Positions 27,010 through 36,422 of a DNA stretch of 64,000 bases are shown here, one piece after another. The first letter of the stretch is position 1, and every line of letters starts with the position of its first letter. The notes beneath the pieces are model-generated. The model saw only the letters and a program-made list of their open reading frames with translations, was not told the DNA's origin and made no database searches. Origin of the DNA: Verrucomicrobiota bacterium (GTDB lineage: Bacteria > Verrucomicrobiota > Kiritimatiellia > CAIVKH01); the NCBI GenBank assembly GCA_024233345.1, contig JACKPT010000014.1, positions 21,442 through 85,441 on the forward strand, in the 5' to 3' direction. Made by a program: the position numbers and the translations under genes.

Positions 27010-29454
27010 ATGAAATGGTTTCACTTCACCGTCTTCGCCTTCCTATCGATCCCACTCTCCGCCAGCGCCCTCGGCCCCCATGAACTGGCGATTCTGGTGA
27101 ACCAGAACTCACCCCGGTCGGTGGCCCTGGCCAATCATTATGCGGCACTGCGGGATATCCCCGGGAGCAATCTCATTCATCTGGATCTGCCCGACTCGCT
27201 CCTGAATGCCTCGGCCCGCATCCAACCCGCAGATTTCCGCACATACATCTACGACCCGGCCCAAGCCCTTATCCAGGAACGGGGGCTCGCCGGTCATATC
27301 CTTGCCTGGGCCTACTCCCTCGACTTCCCGGTCCGGGTCGAATGGCAACAACCTTTTTCCGTCCAGGGCCTCACCTTTACCCGAGGCAACATGCCCACCC
27401 CGGATCAGGTGAAGAATGGCACCTATACATCCCTCCTCTTTCGCGGTCCTGATCGTGAGGGAGGCACCCAGTCCCCCGCCTTGAGCCTCGAACAATTTGC
27501 CATGGCCGCCCGCACCAACATGCCACTACCCAGCATGATGCTGGGGTTCGCCGGTTCGCGTGGACAAACATTCGAGCAGGCATTATCCACCCTCACCAAC
27601 AGCCGACGGGGTGATGCCCTGTCCCCGCCAGGCTGGATTTATTTTATCGAACGAAAGGGCGACCCGAGATCGGACTGTCGGGCCTGGCAATTCCCAGGAG
27701 CCCAGGAGGAGCTGAAGAGCCTCGGGGTTGCCGCCCGCATCACGGAGGACTATCCCAAACAGAACAGTTCCGTAATCGGTTTGATGACCGGACAGGCCTA
27801 CCTGCCCCCGGCCGCGCTCGAACGAGCCTTCCTGCCCGGTGCCTATGCCGAACATCTGACCAGCTTCGGCGCCGACTTCATCAATCCGGACCAAACCAAG
27901 GCTACCGCGTGGCTCAACCATGGCGCGGCAGGGTCGGCCGGGACAGTGATTGAACCTTTTGCGAACTGGGCCAAGTTTCCTCATGCCCGCCTCTTTGCTC
28001 ATTATGCCTCCGGTTGTACCCTGTTGGAATCCCTATACCAGGCGATCCGTTGCCCCCTGCAAATTCTATTGATTGGTGACCCGCTGGCCGCCCCCTGGAA
28101 GCGCCCCCCTCTGCTCACCCTCCTCTCCCTGAACGAAACCGATGAGGGCACCCCTCTTTCCGGACAGGCCACCTTTATGGCCTCGGCACTGGGCGACAGT
28201 CCCGTCACCTATCTCTTCCTGATGGATGGCCGCCCCATCGCCCACCCCGGGAATAAGTCCGAACTCCGCATCGACACCCGCCAATTATTTGATGGCTATC
28301 ATGAACTCAGAGCCATTGCCTACATCGATGGCCCGGTTCGCCAGCAAGCCAGTGAAACACTGGGGTTTGTGTGCAATAACCGTGACCGGCAAGTGAAGAT
28401 TTTGGACCTTGAACCCGGGCAGGTACTCGAATTGCATCAACCGCTGGCGGTGCGACTGGAAATCACCGCCAAGGAACCGCCGGTACAGATTGCCCTCATT
28501 TCCCAGGAACGAGTCCTGGATCGCTCCGGGGCTCAACTCGGCCAAGCCTTCACCCTCAATCTGGATCCCCTTCGACTTGGTGAAGGACCGGTCCAGGTGC
28601 AGGCCGTGGCGGTGTTTTCCGACAAACGCGCGGTGCGGAGCCCCCCCCTTCCTCTTTTGATTGTCAACCACACCACGCCCCCCCCCGCGCCCCAAGTAGA
28701 ATCGTCCTGGAATGAGGAGCTCGGAAAAACCGTGGTTACCATCACAACCCCCGGCACAAACCTGAAATACCAGTGGCAAGCCGCCCTGCCCCTGACCGAA
28801 GATAAGACCTTTGAACAACTTGTTCACCCGCAAACCATCCGCGCCACCGCAGAGCACTCGGAAGCAGGCTGTACCCTCTCGCCTGCCACGACCCAACCCG
28901 GCTTCTATCATGGAGACATCGCCTTTCCCGAACGACTTGAACAATGGGAAATGACCCTTACCCCCGGTTCCGGAAAAAACCGACCCTCCCGGTTTGGCTT
29001 CGTCTTCCAAATGACCGATGACCAAACCTATTCCTTTGTCCAGTTTGACGCGAAATCGCAGGCTTGGTCGGTGGGCCGGGTTCTGGATGGGGAGACCCGG
29101 ACTCTGGCCAGCCGGGGCATACCGGATTTCCCGGACGGGCCACAGACGATTCTGCTTTCCCAGCAATCATCCACCTCCCTGTCGGTTCGGATTCATGCAA
29201 CCATGGAAATGAGTGTCCCGCTGACGCTGGACTCGGGGTCATGGGGTTGGGTTACCCAGGGGGGGGACCTTCACATTTCCGAAGCATGGGTTTCCCCGCC
29301 GGACTGCTTGCGCAATGGATACCGATCCGACCCCGAGACTCTATTCATTCCCGGGGAAAAGGACCGGACACCGGATTCCCTCCGGCTGGTTGCCGCAAAG
29401 GCGGATGACCGAGCCTTTACCCGGCTGGGGCCGCGCGCTTCGCTTTCGCCTTAA
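27010..29454 (+). CDS. TIGR03790-type secreted protein
   Basis: An 814-residue protein with a signal peptide (IPLSASA|LGPHELAILV). The N-terminal ~350 residues match the TIGR03790 family: ELAILVNQNSPRSVALANHY, AALRDIPGSNLIHLDLP, and a region ending in HYASGCTLLESLYQAIRCPL. The family occurs in PVC and some other bacteria; its function is unknown. The C-terminal half contains Ig-like and lectin-like beta-sandwich stretches. The start codon is only 6 nt from a strong -10 box and has no correctly spaced Shine-Dalgarno sequence. The last 38 bp overlap the 3' end of the convergent gene at 29417. Confidence 0.75.
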   Translation: MKWFHFTVFAFLSIPLSASALGPHELAILVNQNSPRSVALANHYAALRDIPGSNLIHLDLPDSLLNASARIQPADFRTYIYDPAQALIQERGLAGHILAWAYSLDFPVRVEWQQPFSVQGLTFTRGNMPTPDQVKNGTYTSLLFRGPDREGGTQSPALSLEQFAMAARTNMPLPSMMLGFAGSRGQTFEQALSTLTNSRRGDALSPPGWIYFIERKGDPRSDCRAWQFPGAQEELKSLGVAARITEDYPKQNSSVIGLMTGQAYLPPAALERAFLPGAYAEHLTSFGADFINPDQTKATAWLNHGAAGSAGTVIEPFANWAKFPHARLFAHYASGCTLLESLYQAIRCPLQILLIGDPLAAPWKRPPLLTLLSLNETDEGTPLSGQATFMASALGDSPVTYLFLMDGRPIAHPGNKSELRIDTRQLFDGYHELRAIAYIDGPVRQQASETLGFVCNNRDRQVKILDLEPGQVLELHQPLAVRLEITAKEPPVQIALISQERVLDRSGAQLGQAFTLNLDPLRLGEGPVQVQAVAVFSDKRAVRSPPLPLLIVNHTTPPPAPQVESSWNEELGKTVVTITTPGTNLKYQWQAALPLTEDKTFEQLVHPQTIRATAEHSEAGCTLSPATTQPGFYHGDIAFPERLEQWEMTLTPGSGKNRPSRFGFVFQMTDDQTYSFVQFDAKSQAWSVGRVLDGETRTLASRGIPDFPDGPQTILLSQQSSTSLSVRIHATMEMSVPLTLDSGSWGWVTQGGDLHISEAWVSPPDCLRNGYRSDPETLFIPGEKDRTPDSLRLVAAKADDRAFTRLGPRASLSP

Positions 29455-31351
29455 GCTTGTTCAGTTCCTTCCGGTACGTTTCATCGCGAGCCAGAATCCA
29501 CGCTTTTTGCATATAGGGAATCGCCTCGCGGGCGCGCCCCATCATGTCCAGGGCCACCGCAGCTTCCGCTTGCAGAAAAGCATCAAACGGCCTTTGCTCG
29601 GCGAGGCGAAGCCGAATGTCCAGGGCCTGTTCCTGTTCACCGCGAATCCACAACAGTCCGGAAAGGCCATAACGAGCATTGACCTCCCAAGGGTTCGCCC
29701 TCAACACCTGCTGGTACAGGGCCTCGGCCTCATTAAGCTGACGCTCCCGCATTTCCGGATTGCGGTTCCACGCACTCCGCTTCCGCAGATAGTCGGCCTC
29801 ACGTAAAGCAATCCGCCAATTGCTGGCATACCAGAATCGGGCGCGGGAAAACAGTTGTTCGGCATCGGCAGAGGAGAGTGATCGCGTTGCTGCATCGGCA
29901 CCGGCCAGCACGCGGGTCACCCCCCAATAGCGAACACCAGTGACCAGGACATAGGCGGAGAGCAACAGGGCCAGAAGTGCGGTAAGCCTGGCAGCCCCGG
30001 CTTTTCGTTCCCGGTCCGACCGTATCGGCGCGGTCACCCCACACACCAACCCGGCCACGGTGATGATCAAGACCGCATTCCCGTAAATATTGAATTGAAA
30101 GTCGAAGGCGGCATGCGCCAGCGTTCCGGCCAGAGCGGCAAGACCGCCCCCCAGCAAGACACGATCCCGGTCACGGTCTGCTTTCCAGAATCGGCGGGTC
30201 AATGCAATCATCAGCACCCCCCAGGCCAAGGCAGCCAGAGTGATCCCCACCCCGCCCAGTTCCGCAGTGAAGTGCAGATATTCATTATGCGCAAACTCAG
30301 GATCCAGATAGTTTTTCATGACATGTTGATAGTCATGGTAGGCAAACCGAAAACTGCCCGGCCCGGAGCCCAGAACGGGGTGGTCCTGAATCAGGTCGAG
30401 GGTATCCTGCCAAAGCTGCAGGCGGACATCTCCCTTCATGGTTTTTTCAACCCGGGCCCGGACAATCTCCGAGGTATGCCACAGTGTGAACCCCACCCCG
30501 GCAAAGGCCGCGAGCAGGATCAGAGCCGCCAGGATGGCGTGGCGCATCCCTTTCCGGCTGGCCATCAGCCAGACCGCCAAACCAATCCCAACCAGCGCAC
30601 CAATCCAGCCGGCCCGCGATTGAGTCAGCAACAACGGATAGAGGGAGACCAGAAAGGTATAGCCACCGAGGATTCGCAAAGGCAATCCACACCCCCGGTA
30701 GACCGCCAGCACCAAAGACAATGGCAGAAACAAGCCGAGCATCTGGGCAAAATGGTTGGGGCAGACAAAGGCCCCGCTGGCCCTCATCCCATAGTCATCC
30801 GGGCGCTCCATCAACCATAGGATCATGTTGGATCCGCGGGCGTTCAGGATGACCGCATACCAGGCCATAATGCTCACCGATAACAGCAAAAGGCCCAGCA
30901 ACCATTTCCAGCGATCACCGCGTGCCCCCCATTGCGACAGGATCCAGAACAAAAGAAGCAGACCAGAAAATCTGGCAAGCTGCAGATCGGAATCGTAGGG
31001 GATGCCAAACCGGGTCCAAATCCCGACATAGGCCAGAAACAAAAGCCACACCCCCGTGGATGGAGGCAAGCCCGTACCGGTTGGCTCTGGATATCGCCAC
31101 AGAAGGATGGCTGACAGAACACCACACACGCCCAGCAGAATCAGGGCGGGCGCAAGGGAAAAGGGGCGGTTCAAGCCGAGCAGCCAGGGACCGATGATGA
31201 CCACCGCACCGGCCAGGACAATCATGATTCGCTCCAGCCACGCCTGACCGGCAGAAACTGGAACCGGGCGCGAAGTGGATCGCTTACGCCGTCGTCTGGA
31301 GTTTCCCAACCCCGAGGTGTGGGACATGGGCCTGGTCCCAATCGCGTCCAT
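29417..31351 (-). CDS. O-antigen ligase-family membrane protein with TPR tail
   Basis: A 644-residue protein whose ATG overlaps the Wza-like stop (TAATG). About 12 membrane helices are followed by a Wzy_C-type periplasmic loop with VLGSGPGSFRFAYHDYQHVM and AHNEYLHFTAELGGVGITLA; the conserved His in HNEYLHF and the GxGPGSF motif are typical. The last ~130 residues form TPR-like helices (EALYQQVLRANPWEVNARYG, AEQRPFDAFLQAEAAVALDM). It probably polymerises or ligates the exported glycan. It is the last gene of the minus-strand export operon that begins at 36184. Confidence 0.88.
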   Translation of the reverse strand: MDAIGTRPMSHTSGLGNSRRRRKRSTSRPVPVSAGQAWLERIMIVLAGAVVIIGPWLLGLNRPFSLAPALILLGVCGVLSAILLWRYPEPTGTGLPPSTGVWLLFLAYVGIWTRFGIPYDSDLQLARFSGLLLLFWILSQWGARGDRWKWLLGLLLLSVSIMAWYAVILNARGSNMILWLMERPDDYGMRASGAFVCPNHFAQMLGLFLPLSLVLAVYRGCGLPLRILGGYTFLVSLYPLLLTQSRAGWIGALVGIGLAVWLMASRKGMRHAILAALILLAAFAGVGFTLWHTSEIVRARVEKTMKGDVRLQLWQDTLDLIQDHPVLGSGPGSFRFAYHDYQHVMKNYLDPEFAHNEYLHFTAELGGVGITLAALAWGVLMIALTRRFWKADRDRDRVLLGGGLAALAGTLAHAAFDFQFNIYGNAVLIITVAGLVCGVTAPIRSDRERKAGAARLTALLALLLSAYVLVTGVRYWGVTRVLAGADAATRSLSSADAEQLFSRARFWYASNWRIALREADYLRKRSAWNRNPEMRERQLNEAEALYQQVLRANPWEVNARYGLSGLLWIRGEQEQALDIRLRLAEQRPFDAFLQAEAAVALDMMGRAREAIPYMQKAWILARDETYRKELNKLKAKAKRAAPAG

Positions 31352-32076
31352 TAGAAAAAGGAGCGGTCAACCACGATGACATCACCACTTTCAACCGTGA
31401 CATCTTCAGCCGGATTGCGTTGGATTCTCCGCATATTATACGTGGAGGTCTCTCCGCTTCGGATGATCTTGACGCTTTTGGTATTGGCAAAGTCGGTGGG
31501 ACCGCCGGCTGCGCTGATCGCCTGCATCAAGGTCAACCCCCGGGCGATGCCAAAGCGCCCCGGAGACCGAACCTCACCCTGGATGTAGTAACTCCGGGTC
31601 GGCATGACCACATTCACGGTCAGGTCCCTGTAGTAGCCGCCATCGATGTATAGCTGGCGAATGATGGTCTCCAACTCTGACGGCGTTCGACCCGCCGCCT
31701 TCACATCTCCCAGTAAGGGCAGGGTAATATTTCCGAACTCATCGATAAAGTCTTCGACCGTATCATCCCGGGGATAAATACCGCGAAGGTTCACCACAAC
31801 GGGATCCCCCGAGCGCAATTCATAGGGAGTGGCATTTTCCACGGTCCGAATGCCCGCAGCCGCGCCGGGGTTTTGAATTTCCGGCAGGACAACTTCCGGT
31901 TCATCCATGGCCGCATCCGCCATGGCGGGGGCTGGCGACTCCAGATTGATGCGGGGGCTGATTAACAGGGAGTCGGGGTCATGGTGCTTCGATACACACC
32001 CCATCCCACTCGCGCACACCAGGATCAACCAGGCTTTTACCCCGCGACTCCACCGGCCTTGATTCATCGTATCCAT
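31351..32076 (-). CDS. Wza-like polysaccharide export lipoprotein
   Basis: A 241-residue protein starting at ATG 32076, 1 nt after the BY-kinase stop codon. The signal sequence ends in a lipobox (VCASGMGC, Cys about residue 27), so it is probably an outer-membrane lipoprotein. The Poly_export domain is seen as YELRSGDPVVVNLRGIYP and DEFGNITLPLLGDVKAAGRT, then an SLBB domain with YYIQGEVRSPGRFGIARGLT and LMQAISAAGGPTDFANTKSV. It is shorter than E. coli Wza (379 aa) and lacks its long C-terminal region, as do many OPX proteins that work with a separate barrel; one is encoded at 34324. Confidence 0.92.
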   Translation of the reverse strand: MDTMNQGRWSRGVKAWLILVCASGMGCVSKHHDPDSLLISPRINLESPAPAMADAAMDEPEVVLPEIQNPGAAAGIRTVENATPYELRSGDPVVVNLRGIYPRDDTVEDFIDEFGNITLPLLGDVKAAGRTPSELETIIRQLYIDGGYYRDLTVNVVMPTRSYYIQGEVRSPGRFGIARGLTLMQAISAAGGPTDFANTKSVKIIRSGETSTYNMRRIQRNPAEDVTVESGDVIVVDRSFF

Positions 32077-32077
32077 G

Positions 32078-34213
32078 CTAAAATACTTCCTGCTTAGCGT
32101 CCTTGGTGGCCGGGGTTTCCGCCAATTCCGGAGCGGCGGTTTCATCTGAATAATACCCGTGACTATAGTGATAATAGTAATAGTAGTCATCCCGCATGAT
32201 GTTGATATTATTCAGAACCACCCCGATCACGGTCGCTCCCACATTCTCCAGCAGGCGGCGGGCGCGCAAAGAAATGTTCCGGGGATACTTCCGGTACTGG
32301 ACCACCAGCAAGACCCCGTCCATCAAGCTGGCGAGAATCGCGGCATCGCTGACGCCGACAATCGGAGGCGAATCAAAAAATACCAGATCGTACGATTCGC
32401 GGGCTTTGTCAATCATGGTCTTGAGGCGGCGGCTATCGAGTAATCCCACGGCATTGCGGGGGATTTTACCGCTGGGTAAAAAGTGCAGGTTGGGCACCGA
32501 GGTGGCCTTGACCGCCTCTTCCAACTCCACCTCTTCCATCAGGACATTACTCAACCCAAACTTATTGGTCATATTGACAAAGTGGTGCTGCACCGGGCGA
32601 CGCAGGTCCGAGTCCACAACCAGAACCCGGTCCCCGAGCTGGGCACATACATACGCCAGATTGAACAGGGTGGTTGACTTCCCTTCTCCAACGCCGCCAC
32701 TGCCCACCGAATATACCCCCTTGCCATCCCGCTTGGAGGCAAAGAACATATTGGTCCGCAGCACCCGGTAAGCCTCAGCATGGGGACTCTCCGCGCCCTC
32801 TTCATACAGCGAGCGGATCTTTTGCGGAATCACTCCCAGTACGGGCAGCTCCAGGTACCGCTCCACGTCATCCACGGTCTTGACCGAGGTGTCGAGATAC
32901 TCAATGAAGAAGGCCAGTGTAACTCCGGCACCAACCCCCAGAACAATACTGACGAGAATATTCAGCAGCAGGTTCGGTTTGGCCGGGCGCAGGGGAGCTT
33001 CAGCGGGGTCCACAACCTGAACCGGTGTTTTGGGAATCTCCAGCTTGATTCCTTCTTGCGCCACCCGGGCCCGCAGCGCGGTAAGAATCTCCTGCTGGAC
33101 CAGCAGGTTGCGCTCCGCCCGCTGGAAGGGAAGATAGCGGGTTTCCTGCATCTCGATCCCTTCGGTCCGGATCCGCTCCAATTCCTCATCCAGGGCTTCA
33201 TACCGGGTTTTGGCGACTTCAAAATCGGACCGGACCCCCGCCTTCAGACCCTCCAGTGCTTCGGCCAATTTCTGTTTGAGATCATCGATCGCCGCCCTCA
33301 GCCGCCGGATATCCGGATGGTTCTCGGCCAGATTTTCACCCAGCAGAGCCATCTGCTGTTCCGCATCAACCAGGTTCCGGCGCAGTGACATCAGAGACTG
33401 GTCATTCACAATATAGGCGGAGGCATTCAGCAACTCCTGGCCGGTTAACGCTTCCAACTGTTCCCAGCGAGCCTTCCGGGTCAGCATATCCACACGGGCC
33501 GCAACCCGGTCTGCCTCCATTCGCTGCAGCCGCACATTGTCGGCCTGCAGGCCGGGCGCGAGCATGGAAACCCCGAGGTCACGACGAAGGGTTTCCAATT
33601 CTTCCTCCGCCCGGTTGACCCGCTCCTGCTGCTTCATCAACTCCGAGTTGAGCGCGTCCACCGCCCGGCGGATTTCTGTCCGCTTCACCGAAAGCCGGTG
33701 CTCCCGGTACACATTCGCCAGCTCATTGGCAATCAGGGCCGACTCCTGAGCGCCTTCGTCGCCCTCGCGCCACACCTGGATTTCAATCAGGCTGGTATCG
33801 CGAAACTGGCTGACATTGATGCTCCGGGCCAGCAACTTGCGCACATCCTCACGGCGAATCATCCCACCATCATCGCCACCATATTTCTCGCTCCACTTTT
33901 GCTGGAGATTCAGGTTGTCGATGATCTGGTAGAGAATCGGCCGGGACTGGATAATTTCAAACTCGGTGCGGAGAAAAAACGGGTTGAACGAATTCCCCAT
34001 GATCTGACGCTCAAACACATCCACATCCAGCGCGTCCTCCTGGACCGAGATCGTGGTTTGCGCCATATAGACGGGGGGGAGCAACAAAGTGTAGGCGGTT
34101 CCGGTCAGGACAATTAAAAGAATGACCGCAAGGACAATCTCTTTCCGCGAACGGATGACTCGCCAATAATCGAGGAAGTGCAGGGAGGAATCGGGGGAAG
34201 TTTCGGTTGTCAT
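32078..34213 (-). CDS. Polysaccharide co-polymerase/BY-type tyrosine autokinase (Wzc-like)
   Basis: A 711-residue protein with an N-terminal Wzz domain, membrane helices near residues 27-47 and 420-440, and a long coiled coil between them. The cytoplasmic kinase domain (from about residue 480) has Walker A GGVGEGKSTTLFNLA, Walker A' VLVVDSDLRRP and Walker B YDLVFFDSPPIVGVSDA. The tail (about residues 674-690) is a Tyr cluster, DDYYYYYHYSHGYYSD, the autophosphorylation region. It controls chain length and export with the Wza-like protein. No Shine-Dalgarno sequence is visible; a 14-bp hairpin lies 14 nt before the start. Confidence 0.95.
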   Translation of the reverse strand: MTTETSPDSSLHFLDYWRVIRSRKEIVLAVILLIVLTGTAYTLLLPPVYMAQTTISVQEDALDVDVFERQIMGNSFNPFFLRTEFEIIQSRPILYQIIDNLNLQQKWSEKYGGDDGGMIRREDVRKLLARSINVSQFRDTSLIEIQVWREGDEGAQESALIANELANVYREHRLSVKRTEIRRAVDALNSELMKQQERVNRAEEELETLRRDLGVSMLAPGLQADNVRLQRMEADRVAARVDMLTRKARWEQLEALTGQELLNASAYIVNDQSLMSLRRNLVDAEQQMALLGENLAENHPDIRRLRAAIDDLKQKLAEALEGLKAGVRSDFEVAKTRYEALDEELERIRTEGIEMQETRYLPFQRAERNLLVQQEILTALRARVAQEGIKLEIPKTPVQVVDPAEAPLRPAKPNLLLNILVSIVLGVGAGVTLAFFIEYLDTSVKTVDDVERYLELPVLGVIPQKIRSLYEEGAESPHAEAYRVLRTNMFFASKRDGKGVYSVGSGGVGEGKSTTLFNLAYVCAQLGDRVLVVDSDLRRPVQHHFVNMTNKFGLSNVLMEEVELEEAVKATSVPNLHFLPSGKIPRNAVGLLDSRRLKTMIDKARESYDLVFFDSPPIVGVSDAAILASLMDGVLLVVQYRKYPRNISLRARRLLENVGATVIGVVLNNINIMRDDYYYYYHYSHGYYSDETAAPELAETPATKDAKQEVF

Positions 34214-34226
34214 GCGCGTCTAAAAG

Positions 34227-34257
34227 CGCATCCAGAGCCATTGTGGCTCTGGATGCG
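34227..34257 (-). promoter_or_regulatory. Strong intercistronic hairpin before the BY-kinase gene
   Basis: A perfect 14-bp stem (arms 34227-34240 and 34244-34257, loop 34241-34243), followed on the minus strand by CTTTTAG and then the kinase ATG at 34213. It sits between the outer-membrane barrel gene and the kinase gene. It may be a partial terminator or mRNA-stabilising element that lowers downstream expression, or may limit access to the start codon. A weaker C5/G5 stem lies just upstream (about 34295-34312). Confidence 0.6.
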
Positions 34258-34323
34258 GAAATCCTTTCTACTCGTGGAACTCCAATCAGCGCCGCCCCCG
34301 GAAATTGGGGGCCGGGGATCTGA

Positions 34324-35505
34324 TTAGAGGTTGGTCCGCCATCCGATCGAAACACGATTCCGGTCAAATTCCTCCCGGAAATCGGAACTCAGATCAAGGT
34401 ACTGGTACCCCAGCTCAATCCAGTTGCTGCGATTGATCATGTAGGCCAACCGGGCACTCGCCTGCAGAATTTCTTCCTCACCATCACTGGCGGTTTGGTC
34501 CAGCGACTGATTTCCGCTGTACTCGCTGAGCTGGTAGCTGCCGGTCACATACAAGGCAACCCGCGCGGTGATGTCATGGGCCACGGAAAGGCTGGCCAGT
34601 GTCCGGTCCTGACTGGTGAACGGATACACATCCGCCTCAAACATGGAATAGCCGATGCCGGCGGAAATCCGGGTCGCCTTGGAAGCCACCATGGTCAACT
34701 TGGCATCGAAATAAGGAGAGCTTTCATCCGAAATTTCATCGGCATCAAACGACTTGTTCTGGTAACCGGCCCGGAGGGAGCCCAGCAACGTCGGGCTGAA
34801 GGTTTGTTCAAGGTTCAATCCCACATACTGACTGGAGGAGTCACGATCCAGATCGCCAGTATTGTCATAACTGGTCTGTTCATATCGGTACTCACCGCTG
34901 AGGGTGGTTTCCGGCTTGATCCGCATCCCCCCGGATACGCCGGCGGACCAGATGTCGTAATTATCCGTTTCCGCGAGTTCCGCGCGATCATACTCGAGGA
35001 TCTTATAACGCCCCCCGATACGGCCGAAGACATTGCGGGTAAAGCTGTGCTCGGCATTCAAATCGGTGGTGTTCATGGTGTAGTCATCGTTGGCACGAAT
35101 CTGGGCACCGTTTTCAATCAATTCCGGCTGCTCGGCGATCCGGAACGTATTCTTGAATCCCATGCGCGTGTTCGGGGTGAATCGGTGGTTCAACACCAAA
35201 TCCAGATCGTGATGCAGGTCGGTGTCATCCGGGTCGCGATCCGTCCAATAGGTGAAGGAAGGACGATACCGTATCCCGATGAACGATTGCTGGAGCTGAA
35301 TGTTTCCGTGAAACTCGACTTCTTCAATCAGCTTGAAGCTATCGCTGGCATCCTGTGCGCTCTCGTAAATGTTGTCGTCATATTCGACGCGAACACGGTT
35401 GCGAACTTCCCACCAGTTTTGCCCGCCCTCGGCCGCGAGGGTTGAAACAACAGGAAGTGCGAGGGATGTGACAAACAGCCAGGTCAATACGTTTTTATTT
35501 TTCAT
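34324..35505 (-). CDS. Outer-membrane beta-barrel protein of the polysaccharide operon
   Basis: A 393-residue protein. Two in-frame ATGs exist (35514 and 35505); GGAGGA abuts the first and sits 9 nt before the second, so 35505 (MKNKNVLTWLFVTSLALP) is preferred. A signal peptide ending ...STLAA is followed by alternating beta strands with aromatic girdles (WWEVRNRVRVEYDDNIYESA, IGIRYRPSFTYWTDRD, SAGVSGGMRIKPETTLSGEY), and the protein ends with EFDRNRVSIGWRTNL, a hydrophobic last strand. Such barrels accompany short OPX proteins and may form the outer-membrane pore for the glycan. The family resembles the putative beta-barrel porins of exosortase-linked EPS loci. Confidence 0.85.
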   Translation of the reverse strand: MKNKNVLTWLFVTSLALPVVSTLAAEGGQNWWEVRNRVRVEYDDNIYESAQDASDSFKLIEEVEFHGNIQLQQSFIGIRYRPSFTYWTDRDPDDTDLHHDLDLVLNHRFTPNTRMGFKNTFRIAEQPELIENGAQIRANDDYTMNTTDLNAEHSFTRNVFGRIGGRYKILEYDRAELAETDNYDIWSAGVSGGMRIKPETTLSGEYRYEQTSYDNTGDLDRDSSSQYVGLNLEQTFSPTLLGSLRAGYQNKSFDADEISDESSPYFDAKLTMVASKATRISAGIGYSMFEADVYPFTSQDRTLASLSVAHDITARVALYVTGSYQLSEYSGNQSLDQTASDGEEEILQASARLAYMINRSNWIELGYQYLDLSSDFREEFDRNRVSIGWRTNL

Positions 35506-35533
35506 GCGAAGCATTCCTCCAGGATCTAGATCA

Positions 35534-36184
35534 TCAGTTGGGGGTCATCGGAGGGCGTGAAGAAGGCCGCCGGGCCGCCGGAGGCGCAGCCACTACGACT
35601 TCCACAATTTCCTCGATAACCTCACGGGTCAAGGGTTGACGAATCGGAAGCAGGTCCGTACCAAATTGCTGATCACCGGTCGGACGGATATAGCTGGACT
35701 TGCTCAGAGGGTCGGTGCTGACTTCCACGGCAGCATTCGCCAAGGGCTGGGCCAGGGGTTCGACCTGCAGCAGGGCATCGGTAATCGTGCCGAATTCAAT
35801 GCCAATGCCGGCCAGGAAGTCAACCCAGGCCGCGTCATCATCGGGATTCTCGACTTCATCTTCCCGGCCCATGCTTTGCACCAGCACGCGGGCCAGGGTG
35901 GCCATGTTCACCGGGTTCTCGGAGTTCCATCCATCCCGGGGCGCAACACCGTTGGCGACTAAAATGGCATAGACCTGGGCTTCCGTCGGGTTCGCGGGAA
36001 GCATCGGGGAAAGACCAAGCACTTCAACAAGAATCAGCGCCAGTTCGCCTTCATACATGACTTGTTCAGACGACGCCTCGCTACCTGCCTCCTCAACCGC
36101 TTCATCCTGTGCAAATACCACAGACGCGGGAAGGGCCAGGACCAAAGCCAACAAACCGCAAAGTGCGGATAAACGTGCTGTCAT
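35534..36184 (-). CDS. Secreted protein with SLH-like segment, first gene of export operon
   Basis: A 216-residue protein with a clear signal peptide (LALPASVVFAQ) and a GGAGGA ribosome site 7 nt before the ATG. An acidic Glu-rich linker is followed by a region (GELALILVEVLGLSPMLPAN, VYAILVANGVAPRDGW, TLARVLVQSMGRE) whose spacing resembles S-layer homology helices; this is inference, not a confident match. The C-terminus is Pro/Arg-rich (APPAARRPSSRPPMTPN). It leads the operon with the barrel, Wzc-like and Wza-like genes, so a role in anchoring or guiding the exported polysaccharide is possible. Confidence 0.7.
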   Translation of the reverse strand: MTARLSALCGLLALVLALPASVVFAQDEAVEEAGSEASSEQVMYEGELALILVEVLGLSPMLPANPTEAQVYAILVANGVAPRDGWNSENPVNMATLARVLVQSMGREDEVENPDDDAAWVDFLAGIGIEFGTITDALLQVEPLAQPLANAAVEVSTDPLSKSSYIRPTGDQQFGTDLLPIRQPLTREVIEEIVEVVVAAPPAARRPSSRPPMTPN

Positions 36185-36208
36185 AGAATTTCCTCCGAAT
36201 TGGAACCA

Positions 36209-36224
36209 TGCTGACGAGTCAGCA
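36209..36224. repeat. Palindrome in the 5' leader of the export operon
   Basis: TGCTGAC-GA-GTCAGCA, a perfect 7-bp inverted repeat between the predicted promoter and the start at 36184. It could be an operator for a dimeric regulator or a small hairpin in the leader RNA. Confidence 0.4.
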
Positions 36225-36247
36225 AATTGTCATTTGTGCTGTAACGG

Positions 36248-36277
36248 AAACTACAGAGGAGGGCATCCTTGTGTCAA
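36248..36277 (-). promoter_or_regulatory. Candidate promoter of the export operon
   Basis: On the minus strand, TTGACA (36277-36272), an 18-nt spacer and TAGTTT (36253-36248) preceded by TG. Transcription would start near 36241, giving a leader of about 57 nt that contains the palindrome at 36209 and the Shine-Dalgarno site. Confidence 0.5.
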
Positions 36278-36394
36278 TACCCAAACCCGTGGTTTCCTAA
36301 CCCATGGGGGTAACCTACTCCAGGACACCGGATAACACCAAGGAAAAAAAGCGCGGGAAACCAATCTTTTTCCCGATAATTGCCGCCTCCGGGA

Positions 36395-36422
36395 TTGATC
36401 TTTAAAGCGATTCAACGATAAT
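36395..36422 (+). promoter_or_regulatory. Promoter of rnhC (predicted leaderless)
   Basis: TTGATC (36395-36400), a 16-nt spacer and GATAAT (36417-36422), ending 6 nt before the rnhC ATG. There is no Shine-Dalgarno sequence between them. Confidence 0.6.
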
